DNA from: Podocnemis expansa
Taxonomy: Eukaryota > Chordata > Testudines > Podocnemididae
Length of the DNA stretch: 64,000 bases
Direction: 5' to 3'
NCBI GenBank assembly: GCA_007922195.1
Contig: ML681964.1
Coordinates: 5,846,445-5,910,444 of the forward strand
Every line of letters starts with the position of its first letter. Position 1 is the stretch's first letter. The position numbers were made by a program, and so were the translations under genes. Shown one piece after another: positions 45,001-52,612 of this stretch. The notes under the pieces are model-generated. The model saw only the letters and a list, made by a program, of their open reading frames with translations. It was not told the DNA's origin and made no database searches.

Positions 45001-46855
45001 TATATTATTATAGAATTTTATTATTCTTTTGTATGTTCGTGTGTGTGCAACTGTAGAATTATTACATATCTTAGTAATATTACTACATCACCACCAATGC
45101 TTCCAAGAATGTTGTGTTAAGTGAAGGGTCTGGCTATCCCACCTTTTCTGGATTATACAGGGTCACGTTCAGTTTTGTGAGTGAAAAGAACAGCACTGAC
45201 TCTGAAACTAGAGCTCACTGCCATGCAAACTATATTCATTCATTGTATGTGCTAATCAGTTATGAGATGTGCCACTGAGAAACATTACACAGTGACTTGG
45301 CACCTCCCACAATAGATAATGTTGTAAAACTGTGCTAAATCAACTGTATTTTGTGGGAATTCATTTTATGGCACAAAACCTGTATTTCTCCTTTATTACA
45401 AATGTTTCTTATAAGAACCTTTATTCTTCACATGGTTTTTCACTCTTGGGTCTCATGTTCCTAGTAAAAGAGTAAAGGTCTCCTAATGTAGAAAGCTTTG
45501 GTCCTTTCAGTCAGTTCAGTTCTCCCCTCCCTATGGTCACAGTAGGGTTTTTATGGTAAATCCACTCCCTTGCAGCTGAGAGCTTCCAAGTCATGGATTC
45601 TCAACTTTTTTTTCTGGGACCACCTTTGAAAATATTTCCCCATCCCATGCCACCCTTACTTCTGGATGGCTTTTGAGGGTAATGCTGCCTTCACAGCACT
45701 CCACCAGAAGCTGCTGCTTTGCACCACCAAGCTTTGAAGGGCTCTGGCTGTCAGCCATGAGCTGCACTGACAGCCATAGCATGTGCAGGGGTTGACAGCT
45801 CACGACCGTCTTCCTCCGCCCCAATAACCTCACAGCCATTTCGCAGGTCCTGACTCTCAATTTGTGAACCCATTCTAACATAGCACACCAAGCAGAATAA
45901 TCTCAAAGACCAGACAGAAAGAATGCCTTAGTGACGAGAGGCCAGGCTAATTCCTCTAATTAGAAGGTAATGACAGTTGGTCACAGGTAGCTTGTAAGAG
46001 CGTGCAGGTTTCATTTAACTGCAACCTCCTCAGAGACCAAATTACTGTAGAGGTAGTAGAGCATGCCTGTCTTGAACTAAGAGCATGAAATCCAAGAGTG
46101 AGAACCATATAAGAAGATGATAGCTTCAAAGAAGCAGAATTAAAGACATGAAACAGAAAGTGAGACACACTGAAATGGTAGGCTTTTACTTACCGTTTGC
46201 ATATGTTGATGTGAAGCTGCAGAATAAGTTTTAATCTTTGGATGAAAGTGAATTGTTTTAGTAACTGATTTGCTAACATTCAAATCACCAAGAAATTTCA
46301 CTTATTTATTAACAGAAAAATTATATTTTATTCTCTCTCAACCAGGAAAGGGTAGAGGGTCAAAAAAAAGGAAAGCATCTGGCTCTGAAAATGAAGGTGA
46401 ATACAACCCTGGGAAGAAAACACCCAAGTCAGCCCCAAGCAAGGTCAGTTCAGACTCTGTTATTGTTGCATGAAAAGGACCAAAGGTTTGGTCTGAATAT
46501 TATTTTTGGTATCATGTAAAGAAGCCTCTTTTACAATATTTTAAAATATTTCTATGACTGATAATTATTTTGAACTAGGATATTAGATAGGTCTAGAATC
46601 TAGATGTTACAGAAATGTTTATTTCCTCTAAGAATTACAAAATTCAGTATTTTTTATGGCATAATGGGTTTTTCTCCATTTTGTTTTCAAAAGAAATCCA
46701 AGAAAGCCTCCTTTGACCAAGATTCTGATGTAGACATCCTTCAATCAGACTTTGCTTCTGAAGCAGCAGCTAAACCACGGATGGGTCGGGCTAGAAAAGA
46801 AGTGAAATATTATGTAGAGTCTGATGAAGATGATGATTTTGCTATGTTTAATTAA
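1..46855 (+). CDS. TOP2B: DNA topoisomerase II beta (3' part of gene, 19 coding exon pieces)
   Basis: TOP2B is the nuclear type IIA topoisomerase that passes one DNA duplex through a transient double-strand break and works in transcription and neural development. The exon pieces are 1-7, 2461-2582, 13629-13777, 16435-16666, 17429-17563, 18546-18746, 20909-21104, 21250-21341, 25224-25379, 25541-25624, 34257-34454, 35191-35335, 36604-36762, 40949-41153, 41922-42004, 42731-42841, 44838-44960, 46346-46443 and 46694-46855. They total 2658 bases, which is 885 codons plus a stop with every splice phase matching, so nothing is broken. The ORF covers the end of the winged-helix domain with the catalytic Tyr (residue 87 here), the tower, the coiled-coil/C-gate and the whole C-terminal domain. 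The C-terminus ([25 protein letters not shown]) is typical of the beta and not the alpha isoform. The length fits the C-terminal portion of the roughly 1,620-residue vertebrate protein. The N-terminal ATPase and most of TOPRIM lie left of the window. The convergent neighbour RARB supports the assignment. Confidence 0.97.
8..2460 (+). other. TOP2B intron, no recognised repeat
   Basis: A GT-AG intron (GTAAGT...AAACAG). I see no clear transposon, RNA gene or conserved coding sequence. The short ORFs in it carry no recognisable domain. Confidence 0.6.
2461..2582 (+). CDS. TOP2B: TOP2B exon: start of winged-helix region (FKPGQRK)
   Basis: Encodes [20 protein letters not shown] and on to AYHHGE (window residues 3-43). 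This basic segment opens the DNA-binding winged-helix part of the cleavage core. The acceptor is AAACAG and the donor GTATGA; the exon enters in phase 1 and leaves in phase 0. The 11-kb intron that follows is mostly mobile DNA. Confidence 0.96.
2583..3149 (+). other. TOP2B intron before the DIRS insertion
   Basis: Non-coding AT-rich intron sequence after exon 2461-2582. No repeat recognised up to the DIRS left terminus near 3150. Confidence 0.5.
3150..3365 (+). repeat. DIRS copy 1 left inverted terminal repeat
   Basis: Blocks such as TTCAGATATA, TTAGCAGTAC, GTATATCAG and TTCTTTCTGCC reappear as reverse complement in 13065-13287. Identity is visibly reduced, which fits an old insertion. Confidence 0.75.
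3525..4365 (+). pseudogene. DIRS copy 1 gag-like ORF1, N-terminal part
   Basis: Begins [20 protein letters not shown], with the same Cys-pair arrangement ([26 protein letters not shown]) as the open ORF1 of the young copy at 26546. The reading frame is lost after about 110 codons. A run of C then G near 4089-4106 lies in the decayed part. CR1 is inserted at about 4366. Confidence 0.75.
4366..6786 (-). mobile_element. CR1 LINE inserted in DIRS copy 1 (first)
   Basis: The - strand 3' end is marked by the CR1 tail (AATCATAGACTCATAGAATC on the + strand at 4372). ORF2 pieces at 4653-5588, 5616-6485 and 6460-6699 encode the end of the endonuclease ([19 protein letters not shown]), then reverse transcriptase blocks [33 protein letters not shown] and [15 protein letters not shown]. 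The catalytic block reads SVDDTKLGG where FADDTKLGG is expected. It is 5' truncated near 6786 and interrupted by frameshifts and stops, so it is not active. Confidence 0.92.
6787..7342 (+). pseudogene. DIRS copy 1 gag-like region between the two CR1 insertions
   Basis: Sequence with scattered GGCACC and GGCACTG motifs (for example near 7080 and 7150), like the gag region of the young copy. It holds a poly-C run at about 6848-6862. No intact ORF. The assignment rests on position between two insertions and on the shared motif. Confidence 0.55.
7343..9224 (-). mobile_element. CR1 LINE inserted in DIRS copy 1 (second)
   Basis: The - strand 3' end at 7343 has the CR1 tail. ORF2 pieces at 8891-9223, 7847-8884 and 7526-7810 run [64 protein letters not shown] and FADDTKLGG. 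The RT active-site FADD is intact, unlike the first CR1. It is 5' truncated at about 9224 within the endonuclease-RT linker. A few stops and frame changes remain. It appears the younger of the two CR1 copies. Confidence 0.93.
9225..9965 (+). pseudogene. DIRS copy 1 gag-like ORF1, C-terminal part
   Basis: Resumes after the second CR1. It contains [38 protein letters not shown] and [19 protein letters not shown]. These line up with [32 protein letters not shown] and [19 protein letters not shown] in the open ORF1 of the young copy. It ends at a stop near 9902 and related sequence continues to about 9965. Confidence 0.8.
10530..11150 (+). pseudogene. DIRS copy 1 reverse transcriptase fragment
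   Basis: Broken frames carry [40 protein letters not shown] and [11 protein letters not shown]. These match the young copy's [40 protein letters not shown] and LQFAVLPFG. They are the finger and palm blocks of DIRS reverse transcriptase. Several frameshifts are present. Confidence 0.8.
11151..12055 (+). pseudogene. DIRS copy 1 RT end and RNase H-like region
   Basis: Position between RT and recombinase is where DIRS elements carry the RT C-terminus and RNase H. The readable piece [20 protein letters not shown]...[19 protein letters not shown] (about 11812-11965) resembles the conserved PEVDLFAT-N---P-F block after the RNase H domain. The rest is too decayed to read. This whole region is missing in the young copy. 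Confidence 0.6.
12056..12963 (+). pseudogene. DIRS copy 1 tyrosine recombinase, broken
   Basis: Frames at 12020-12292 ([20 protein letters not shown]) and 12289-12585 ([31 protein letters not shown]) line up along the recombinase of the young copy. The RRVSEL catalytic Arg block is readable. The C-terminal HxxR-Y part at 12700-12930 is broken by frameshifts. Confidence 0.75.
12964..13048 (+). repeat. DIRS copy 1 internal complementary region
   Basis: Joins a sequence complementary to the left end (CATGAGCAGCCCTCAAAGAG) to one complementary to the right end (AGTAACTGTCATTCTTTGAG). In DIRS replication models this region templates end-joining into a circle. It lies directly after the recombinase, as in the young copy. 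Confidence 0.7.
13065..13287 (+). repeat. DIRS copy 1 right inverted terminal repeat
   Basis: Reverse complement of the left end, with blocks such as GTACTGCTAAGAGGAAG, CTGATATACC and TATATCTGAATGGACATGAG. It ends in AGAATGACAGTTAC near 13276. Confidence 0.75.
13629..13777 (+). CDS. TOP2B: TOP2B exon with the catalytic tyrosine
   Basis: Encodes window residues 44-92 and two bases of 93. It reads [19 protein letters not shown], then [19 protein letters not shown] and SPRYIFTML. The Tyr codon at 13758-13760, preceded by Arg, is the residue that attaches covalently to the 5' end of the cut DNA in this family. The acceptor is CTTCCAG and the donor GTAAAA. Nothing in the catalytic block is missing. 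Confidence 0.97.
13990..14110 (-). repeat. Possible CR1 3' tail fragment
   Basis: TGAATCATAAGGTTAGAGAC followed by GATCATCCAGTCCAATTG resembles the reverse complement of a CR1 3' end. It is short and degenerate, so the call is tentative. Confidence 0.35.
14461..15723. mobile_element. Harbinger-like MITE with TAA target duplication and 400-base gap
   Basis: The ends are inverted: GGTTGTGTTCACACAG at the left and CTGTGTGTGAGCACAGCC at the right. Both are flanked by TAA (14458-14460 and 15724-15726), the three-base target duplication usual for PIF/Harbinger. The arms repeat TTTCGAAATA/GTTTCAAAAC words in both orientations. The middle is GC-rich (15173-15570) and includes the assembly gap. No transposase is visible, so it is non-autonomous or carries an unseen core. 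Confidence 0.7.
14773..15172. other. Assembly gap (400 N)
   Basis: Exactly 400 unknown bases inside the GC-rich core of the MITE. The round number suggests an estimated or placeholder length. Confidence 0.99.
15727..16434 (+). other. TOP2B intron, nothing recognised
   Basis: AT-rich intron sequence leading to the pyrimidine tract and CAAAG acceptor of the exon at 16435. It holds a short imperfect palindrome around AAACACTTTGCAAAGTGTTT at about 15978. No gene seen. Confidence 0.5.
16435..16666 (+). CDS. TOP2B: TOP2B exon: winged helix to tower, DNA-bending Ile
   Basis: Encodes window residues 93-170, including [36 protein letters not shown] and [16 protein letters not shown]. The Ile codon at 16568-16570 in GAEGIGTGW lies 51 residues after the catalytic Tyr. 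That spacing is the same as for the isoleucine known in yeast and human topoisomerase II to intercalate and bend the gate DNA. The exon is preceded by a long pyrimidine tract and starts in phase 2. The donor is GTAATG. Confidence 0.97.
17046..17142. repeat. Partial copy of Penelope-associated repeat
   Basis: Contains CCAAAGGGGTAGCTGTGTTA, CAGCAAAACAAACAAGGAGT and TTAGTCTTTAGAAGTGCCAC. These words are shared with the hairpin repeats at 19738 and 53517 and with the Penelope-like element ends near 59.2 kb. Only the outer tail is present. Confidence 0.6.
17429..17563 (+). CDS. TOP2B: TOP2B exon: tower domain
   Basis: Encodes 45 residues beginning [18 protein letters not shown] and ending ELPVRTWTQ (window residues 171-215), part of the tower that cradles the bent gate DNA. 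Splice phases are 0/0, with acceptor TTGCAG and donor GTAAGT. Confidence 0.97.
17610..18059. mobile_element. hAT-like MITE
   Basis: The right end GGTTGAGAACCCCTG is a typical hAT MITE terminus. The insert is flanked by 8-base near-identical direct repeats, TCCTAGAC (17602-17609) and TACTAGAC (18060-18067). The left terminus has decayed. No ORF for a transposase. Confidence 0.6.
18546..18746 (+). CDS. TOP2B: TOP2B exon: tower domain, second part
   Basis: Encodes 67 residues from [13 protein letters not shown] through the [20 protein letters not shown] helix to LTCNSM (window residues 216-282). Splice phases are 0/0, with acceptor TTGTAG and donor GTAACT. This continues the tower after WTQ in the previous exon. 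Confidence 0.97.
18747..19736 (+). other. TOP2B intron, nothing recognised
   Basis: Intron sequence after exon 18546-18746 with no clear repeat or coding signal. Confidence 0.45.
19738..19922. repeat. Palindromic Penelope-associated repeat (hairpin)
   Basis: The two arms carry TTTAAAGACTAAC and GTTAGTCTTTAAA in opposite orientation around a central TCCCACTTCATC. The outer tail CCAAAGGGGAAGCCATGTTA matches the ends of the Penelope-like element at 58-59 kb. The central hairpin resembles a decayed hammerhead core on the - strand (GATGAAGTGGGATTTTCTCC). Confidence 0.65.
20690..20800. repeat. Possible old interspersed repeat
   Basis: AGGGCCTGATTTTGATCTAA and the following GATGTCAGTG stretch resemble an old repeat type common in amniote introns. 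A similar GGGCCTGATTCCGCTG start lies at about 49305. The family cannot be named from sequence alone. Confidence 0.35.
20909..21104 (+). CDS. TOP2B: TOP2B exon: coiled-coil arm
   Basis: Encodes [19 protein letters not shown] and continues through [19 protein letters not shown] to IQGKITI (window residues 283-347, first base of 348). These helices lead into the coiled-coil arm that carries the C-gate. The acceptor is TTCTGTAG and the donor GTAGGA; it ends in phase 1. Confidence 0.96.
21250..21341 (+). CDS. TOP2B: TOP2B exon: coiled-coil arm, short exon
   Basis: Encodes [20 protein letters not shown] and [11 protein letters not shown] (window residues 348-378). The exon was found from its splice sites (TACATAG acceptor, GTAATG donor) and phase, since it is too short to stand out as an ORF. 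Confidence 0.95.
23520..24180 (+). mobile_element. DIRS remnant (copy 3), mostly deleted
   Basis: A 660-base relic with a left terminal sequence (GTGTTCTGTGGGTGCTCC, about 23535) and its complement downstream (GGAGCACCCACAGGACAC, 24143-24160). Between them is only the end of a tyrosine recombinase. The right terminal repeat is not recognisable. The gag, RT and RNase H regions are gone, which points to a large internal deletion. Confidence 0.7.
23935..24105 (+). pseudogene. DIRS copy 3 tyrosine recombinase C-terminus
   Basis: Reads [20 protein letters not shown] then [18 protein letters not shown]. These match [20 protein letters not shown] and [18 protein letters not shown] in the young copy. 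It keeps the HYAI tyrosine but no upstream catalytic residues. Confidence 0.8.
24341..25223 (+). other. TOP2B intron, AT-rich, nothing recognised
   Basis: Strongly AT-rich intron between the CR1/DIRS nest and the exon at 25224. No repeat or RNA gene identified. Confidence 0.45.
25224..25379 (+). CDS. TOP2B: TOP2B exon: acidic insert and start of C-gate helices
   Basis: Encodes a variable acidic and Ser-rich stretch ([20 protein letters not shown]), then the conserved [20 protein letters not shown] and IKQRDSK (window residues 379-430). The NMSLW-LTKEK block belongs to the C-gate region. The donor is GTTTGT, a weak but GT-type site. Confidence 0.96.
25541..25624 (+). CDS. TOP2B: TOP2B exon: C-gate/coiled-coil, 28 codons
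   Basis: Encodes [20 protein letters not shown] followed by AAFIEELE (window residues 431-458). The acceptor is TGTTTTAG and the donor GTATGT. The intron that follows, 25625-34256, is enlarged by a DIRS element and several LINE copies. Confidence 0.96.
25760..26115. mobile_element. hAT-like MITE (CAGTGTTCCCTCT type)
   Basis: Starts CAGTGTTCCCTCTAATTTTC and ends AAAGGGAACGTAG. It is flanked by 8-base repeats ACGCCAGG (25752-25759) and ATGCCAGG (26116-26123). The interior is rich in TGTGCGCA words. No transposase. Confidence 0.7.
26194..26376 (+). repeat. DIRS copy 2 left inverted terminal repeat
   Basis: Reverse complement of 30502-30686 with only a few differences (for example CAGTAGGTGTCTGCACGCC against TAGTAGGTGTCTGCACACC). 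It holds a TATATAG sequence at about 26335, which could act as a TATA box for element transcription (inference). Confidence 0.93.
26546..28777 (+). CDS. DIRS copy 2 ORF1 (gag-like), 743 codons, open
   Basis: Begins [20 protein letters not shown] in a favourable place just after the left terminus. Residues about 6-45 hold paired cysteines (CGRC, DCLLC, GEAH, RCKIC) that look like a zinc-binding module. Residues about 65-370 are Pro/Ser/Arg-rich, built on a GC-rich GGCACCG/GGTACCG word repeat. Residues about 410-680 are a conserved globular part shared with copy 1 ([42 protein letters not shown]). It ends in a basic, Pro-rich tail ([20 protein letters not shown]). DIRS ORF1 is taken as the gag-like nucleic-acid-binding protein; no function is tested here. 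The ORF has no stops, which supports recent insertion. Confidence 0.85.
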   Translation: MPGFKTCGRCKKPMPVDDPHSDCLLCLGEAHLTERCKICRSFKPRTQKDRVQRLKLHLIEEALRPAPGDLGSSTAPLVRSAPASSAPSAAPKPARPRTLKEPQRCSSSPVPPKKKRFGRGRSPHRAAVQQGDSQSHVGRPISVSPASVRDPSEAQFSPGSTSSPTRDILEEDLILPTTPEAFAAAQELSVQSAPPAPAVTLVPRSAPSRGKPTSLAAGRGRSPVPLREQWHRSPVPPTVVAVAGAPRFRSPVSHRHRESPRRHRDRSDEGRRRSPVPSSSALPWSPRSGSLSSSAEESVPRRPQKTSVSQLQSALMVPPFHPQWSGWQWPFWTPWAVQGPGVGSAPPIPSSQARHPPSATLGTPPLLGTGEVSEVESLRDEPDRESLATGDHSVTSGAPFKDPDLEESSSSPPDEAVAGAKPLAIPDDTRAHQELLRRVAGGLNMQAEEIAEDADRMVYILLPEALGRVALPFIKTVHNTTKALWHTPASIPPTAKRAERKYFVPSKGYEHFYSHPTPSSLVVAAANERERQGRPGSIPKSKDYKRLDLFGRKVYSTGGLQLRIANQQAILSHYMFNAWSAMEHFSDSMEQDSRVALSASIQEGKVVSKALLQSALDTADAAARSMATGVTMRHSSWLQASGLPLEVQTTIQDLPFEGPELFSQQTDARLQTLKDSRALVKSLGLHTQASQRKQFKPPLPPPRPYFHRQDDDRWRGKGPRRPAGRHPSGQGSSRPPAGGKKTF
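28776..29417 (+). pseudogene. DIRS copy 2 reverse transcriptase, truncated by deletion
   Basis: The frame is open from the end of ORF1 (the +1 frame relative to it), with [20 protein letters not shown], then [40 protein letters not shown], and [19 protein letters not shown]. These are the early blocks of a DIRS reverse transcriptase, with the first catalytic Asp in LQDAYFHI. Homology stops after AAHLRKQ at about 29410. The remaining RT palm, thumb and RNase H seen in copy 1 are absent, so this cannot encode an active RT. Confidence 0.85.
29440..30340 (+). CDS. DIRS copy 2 tyrosine recombinase, apparently intact catalytic domain
   Basis: Reads [20 protein letters not shown] (core-binding part), then [31 protein letters not shown] and [11 protein letters not shown]. 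These supply the Arg, His-x-x-Arg and Tyr expected of the tyrosine recombinase family that integrates DIRS circles. It ends with a TGA at 30338-30340. The frame is open back to 28862, but the part before about 29430 is out of frame with, and overlaps, the RT fragment. Its natural N-terminus was probably lost in the deletion. Confidence 0.85.
30373..30470 (+). repeat. DIRS copy 2 internal complementary region
   Basis: Bases 30373-30417 are the complement of the element's left end (AATGGCCAGGAGCAGCACTC then GAAGAAG). Bases 30407-30470 are the complement of its right end (GGTTACTTACCGGTAACCGG, then TTCTTCGAGACGTGTGCTCC). The two halves overlap at the GAAGAAG triplets, as expected if this region templates circle closure in DIRS replication. 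Confidence 0.9.
30502..30709 (+). repeat. DIRS copy 2 right inverted terminal repeat
   Basis: Inverse of the left terminal repeat plus a right-only extension (ACACCGGTTACCGGTAAGTA then ACCTCTTCTTC). The extension is copied in the internal complementary region, so it belongs to the element. Confidence 0.92.
32630..34190 (+). mobile_element. Old CR1/L3-like LINE, 3' part
   Basis: Degenerate RT text reads [20 protein letters not shown] at about 32900-32960 (equivalent to [20 protein letters not shown]). The 3' coding end is recognisable at 33800-34010. The element is split by a foldback MITE at 33231-33593. The exact ends are uncertain. Its divergence suggests an L3-type or early CR1 family. 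Confidence 0.7.
33231..33593. mobile_element. Foldback MITE inserted in a LINE
   Basis: Inverted ends GGTATGTCTACA and TGTAGACATAGCC are flanked by AGTG (33227-33230 and 33594-33597). Removing it restores the LINE text CTCCCAGTGTGATC. The interior repeats AGTTTGAATTAA/TTAATTCAAACT words in both orientations. It is non-coding. Confidence 0.75.
34257..34454 (+). CDS. TOP2B: TOP2B exon: end of coiled coil and start of C-terminal domain
   Basis: Encodes [20 protein letters not shown], then [19 protein letters not shown] and [15 protein letters not shown] (window residues 459-524). It closes the ordered catalytic core and begins the basic C-terminal domain. The acceptor is TATCAG. The donor reads GCAAGT instead of GT, so this is a GC-AG intron. 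Confidence 0.96.
34455..34456 (+). other. TOP2B: GC donor of a GC-AG intron in TOP2B
   Basis: The exon ends in AAGAAGAAG and continues GCAAGT; the next exon starts after TTTTTAG at 35191. The phase and protein (KKKK|GDLDS) require this junction, so the donor is GC. The remaining donor bases (AAG|GCAAGT) are strong, as usual for GC-AG introns. Confidence 0.85.
34559..34916. mobile_element. hAT-like MITE with perfect 8-base target duplication
   Basis: Ends CAGGCTTGTCCAACCTGTGG and AAAGGTTGGACAGCCCTG are inverted. They are flanked by a perfect AGTTAAAC at 34551-34558 and 34917-34924. It is non-coding, with a poly-C run near 34850. Confidence 0.85.
35191..35335 (+). CDS. TOP2B: TOP2B exon: C-terminal domain
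   Basis: Encodes [20 protein letters not shown] and ends in a basic [11 protein letters not shown] stretch (window residues 525-572, first base of 573). It is low in predicted structure, as expected for the regulatory C-terminal domain. The donor is GTAAGT and it ends in phase 1. Confidence 0.95.
35336..36603 (+). other. TOP2B intron, nothing recognised
   Basis: Intron between exons 35191-35335 and 36604-36762. Several short ORFs without known domains; no repeat recognised. Confidence 0.45.
36604..36762 (+). CDS. TOP2B: TOP2B exon: C-terminal domain with basic cluster
   Basis: Encodes [20 protein letters not shown], then [17 protein letters not shown] and [13 protein letters not shown] (window residues 573-625, first base of 626). 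The AKKVKKR cluster resembles a nuclear localisation signal, and the Ser-Asp-Glu run offers casein-kinase-2-type sites (inference). The true donor is GTATTC after RRAA; coding sequence does not continue past it. Confidence 0.95.
37290..40920 (+). mobile_element. Near full-length CR1/L3-type LINE, degenerate
   Basis: About 3.6 kb in sense orientation. The 5' part (37340-37580) resembles the CR1 leader and ORF1 region (GGGCTTTAAACCAGGG). Endonuclease-like text follows at 37880-38220. RT pieces include [18 protein letters not shown] at 39347-39400, and [23 protein letters not shown] near 39720. The 3' end, TGATCATAATGGTCCCTTCT then GGCCTTGAAGTCTATG, lies at 40880-40915, about 30 bases before the TOP2B exon at 40949. 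Stops and frameshifts throughout. Confidence 0.8.
38752..38776. repeat. Simple repeat (GAAA)n
   Basis: Six tandem GAAA units inside the CR1/L3 copy. Confidence 0.9.
40949..41153 (+). CDS. TOP2B: TOP2B exon: acidic C-terminal domain segment
   Basis: Encodes [20 protein letters not shown], then [20 protein letters not shown] and [15 protein letters not shown] (window residues 626-693). A long acidic block is followed by Ser-Pro sites. The exon begins only about 30 bases after the 3' end of a CR1 element. The donor is GTAAGT after two bases of an Asp codon. Confidence 0.95.
41922..42004 (+). CDS. TOP2B: TOP2B exon: C-terminal domain, short exon
   Basis: Encodes [20 protein letters not shown] and SYSRKTDD (window residues 694-721, first base of 722). 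The [13 protein letters not shown] core is the conserved beta-isoform signature; the first residues are more variable. The acceptor follows a TTTTTTTTAAG tract and the donor is GTATGT. Confidence 0.93.
42190..42663. mobile_element. hAT-like MITE with perfect 8-base target duplication
   Basis: Ends CAGGGGTGGCCAAACTTATG and CATAGTTTGGCCATTCCTG are inverted and flanked by TTATAGGA at 42182-42189 and 42664-42671. It is non-coding and lies 67 bases upstream of the exon at 42731. Confidence 0.88.
42731..42841 (+). CDS. TOP2B: TOP2B exon: C-terminal domain
   Basis: Encodes [20 protein letters not shown] and [16 protein letters not shown] (window residues 722-758, first base of 759). An acidic Ser block is followed by a Lys-rich block. 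The acceptor is TGTTTAG and the donor GTAAAT. A hAT-like MITE sits just upstream in the intron. Confidence 0.94.
42842..44837 (+). other. TOP2B intron, nothing recognised
   Basis: About 2 kb of intron. It has short ORFs without recognisable domains and no clear transposon by eye. Confidence 0.45.
44838..44960 (+). CDS. TOP2B: TOP2B exon: C-terminal domain with [12 protein letters not shown]
   Basis: Encodes [20 protein letters not shown], then [20 protein letters not shown] and K (window residues 759-799, first base of 800). The basic PKRSPKRKK run resembles a nuclear localisation signal and the [12 protein letters not shown] block is characteristic of this isoform. The acceptor is GAACAG and the donor GTAAAG. 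Confidence 0.95.
44961..46345 (+). other. TOP2B intron, possible decayed MITE
   Basis: Mostly unrecognised. At 45589 the text CATGGATTCTCAACTTTTTT resembles a hAT MITE end, but no matching right terminus or target duplication was found. Confidence 0.4.
46346..46443 (+). CDS. TOP2B: TOP2B exon: C-terminal domain with [12 protein letters not shown]
   Basis: Encodes [20 protein letters not shown] and [13 protein letters not shown] (window residues 800-832). It has a basic KKRK cluster beside a Ser/Glu cluster. The acceptor is ACCAG and the donor GTCAGT; it ends in phase 0. Confidence 0.95.
46694..46855 (+). CDS. TOP2B: TOP2B terminal coding exon
   Basis: Encodes [20 protein letters not shown], then [20 protein letters not shown] and MFN before a TAA stop at 46853-46855 (window residues 833-885). 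The basic GRARKEVKY followed by an acidic tail is the chromatin-tether type ending seen in vertebrate topoisomerase II. The end MFN separates it from TOP2A. Confidence 0.96.
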   Translation, partial: KSKKASFDQDSDVDILQSDFASEAAAKPRMGRARKEVKYYVESDEDDDFAMFN

Positions 46856-47229
46856 GTGCCCAAAGAGCACACAAACATTTTCCAAGAAATAACGTGTGTT
46901 GTCCTTTTGTCCCTTCTGTCGCAGACTTTTGTACATTTGACTTATCTTATGTGATGATGTAATTGATGGTTTTTATCGTGTGTAGGCATTTTAACATTTT
47001 GTTCTTACACCTACAGTTTTATGATCTTTTTTACTCATTGAAATGTCATGTATTTGTCTGATTGGCTTGTAGAAATGTTCTAGACAGCTGTGCTAAAGCA
47101 CACATTTTAATTGTCATGGTTGCAAACTGCAAACCTGCTTTTTGAAATGAAGTTTAAACATTAAAAATGGAAAACTGCCAAATGTGTGTGAAGATTTGAA
47201 CTTACAGAACTGCTTCTACACAATTTTAA

Positions 47230-47235
47230 AATAAA
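47230..47235 (+). terminator. Poly(A) signal AATAAA, TOP2B
   Basis: Canonical hexamer 375 bases after the TOP2B stop codon and the only AATAAA in this 3' UTR. It lies five bases from the opposite-strand signal of RARB. Confidence 0.75.
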
Positions 47236-47240
47236 TATAT

Positions 47241-47246
47241 TTTATT
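47241..47246 (-). terminator. Poly(A) signal AATAAA on - strand, RARB
   Basis: TTTATT on the + strand reads AATAAA on the - strand. It lies about 1.2 kb downstream of the RARB stop and is the first such hexamer found there by eye. It would put RARB cleavage at roughly 47220-47230. Confidence 0.65.
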
Positions 47247-47359
47247 CTTTGCCAGGAGACTCCATGGAAAAAGGTAAACAGTATATGAACATAGAAAGCA
47301 TTGTTAAACAATCTCAATGTACAAACAGAGCCAGTGAAAGTACATCACAGACTTGCTAG

Positions 47360-47383
47360 AATATATATATATATATATATATA
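47360..47383. repeat. Simple repeat (TA)n
   Basis: About 12 TA units within the RARB 3' UTR. Confidence 0.9.
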
Positions 47384-48456
47384 AAAATCCACTAGTGCTT
47401 TAAATGAAACCTAAGAAACTGACACTTTTTTATCAGTTAACCATTCTACCACAGTTTTCACTCTGCTTCGAGATGATTTAACAAGGTCAAGAAGCCAGGT
47501 TCTCCCCCCATATGTTTTGGAAGTCCTAGTGGTAGCCCGTTGGCATCAGGCAGGTTGGGAAAGCCAACTCCCAGCACCAGTTTCTTAAGGAAAAAAACTA
47601 GATTCACCAGTTCAAAAATAGTGAAAAGCCTGTGGGTTATCCCATGAAGTTTCCCCAATGGCTTGTGAAGAAGTAAACAAAAACATGGTAACACTGAAAA
47701 AAAGTGTTTCTGCCTTGGAGGCTATCATTATTGAAAAAAAGTATTTTTTTTTAATTATATGTCTAGATATGTCATCAGCCAAATAATAAACCACTTTGTA
47801 AAGTGACATTAACAGTGGAACAAATGACATCTGAATAACTGATCTGGCAGTTATACTGATACAGAAGTTTGTGTATGTTTATGAGGAAGGAGCTGGAATA
47901 AGAGATGCAAACTGAGGGCATCAAAAAGAGCAATGACAAGTTTTCATACTAACTAAATCAGAATGTCTTTTTAAATGTTCTTATTTGGACATGTACAAGT
48001 AGCCCATTTTATAAGCATGATGGTCTGATCATTTTATATATGAAAGACAAAAAGAAAAAAAGCACCAAACATCCAGTATAGAAAGTAGAACCATACATTT
48101 GTATGTACAAAGTCACCAGAAATGTAACCAGAATTTAAAGTTTGAGATTGGTCTTGTCACCATGCATCTTGGTTGCTCAGAAGAGAAAGTAGAAGCTTAA
48201 CTAGTTTCTTGATGCTGATTGCTAGTTTCTTGAAATGGCTGATTTAGAGTTTCAAACTTTTGCATTTTTCTAGTTTTAAGAATTTAAACAGCAGGAGTAA
48301 TATACTGATACATATGAAAACTTCTTGGTCCTTGTAGAGTTTTAATATAATATATATATTAAGTCCAGAAACTAAGCAGCAGTAAAAATGTCTTTCTTGC
48401 TTTTTTCATCCCTGTACATAAGGTATTAGGAATGTCTAAAATAGCTGTAAAATGTC

Positions 48457-52604
<4,148 letters not shown>

Positions 52605-52612
52605 GTCGAGAG

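Larger units (their letters stand above)
46856..47255 (+). other. TOP2B: TOP2B 3' untranslated region (inferred end)
   Basis: AT-rich sequence after the TOP2B stop. It has ATTAAA at 47160-47165 and a canonical AATAAA at 47230-47235, so cleavage is expected around 47245-47255. The end is inferred, since no transcript evidence is available. It meets or overlaps the RARB 3' UTR on the other strand. Confidence 0.7.
47225..48456 (-). other. RARB: RARB 3' untranslated region (inferred extent)
   Basis: Sequence from the RARB stop codon to the - strand AATAAA at 47241-47246. It is AT-rich without strong ORFs or recognisable transposons, and holds a TA dinucleotide run at about 47360-47383. The extent is inferred from the stop and the poly(A) signal only. 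Confidence 0.6.

Noticed and set aside
45589..45880. hAT-like MITE starting CATGGATTCTCAAC
   Set aside because: No matching right terminus or 8-base duplication could be found.
1..46855. TOP2A in place of TOP2B
   Set aside because: The C-terminal blocks ([23 protein letters not shown], ending DFAMFN) and the convergent RARB neighbour fit TOP2B.
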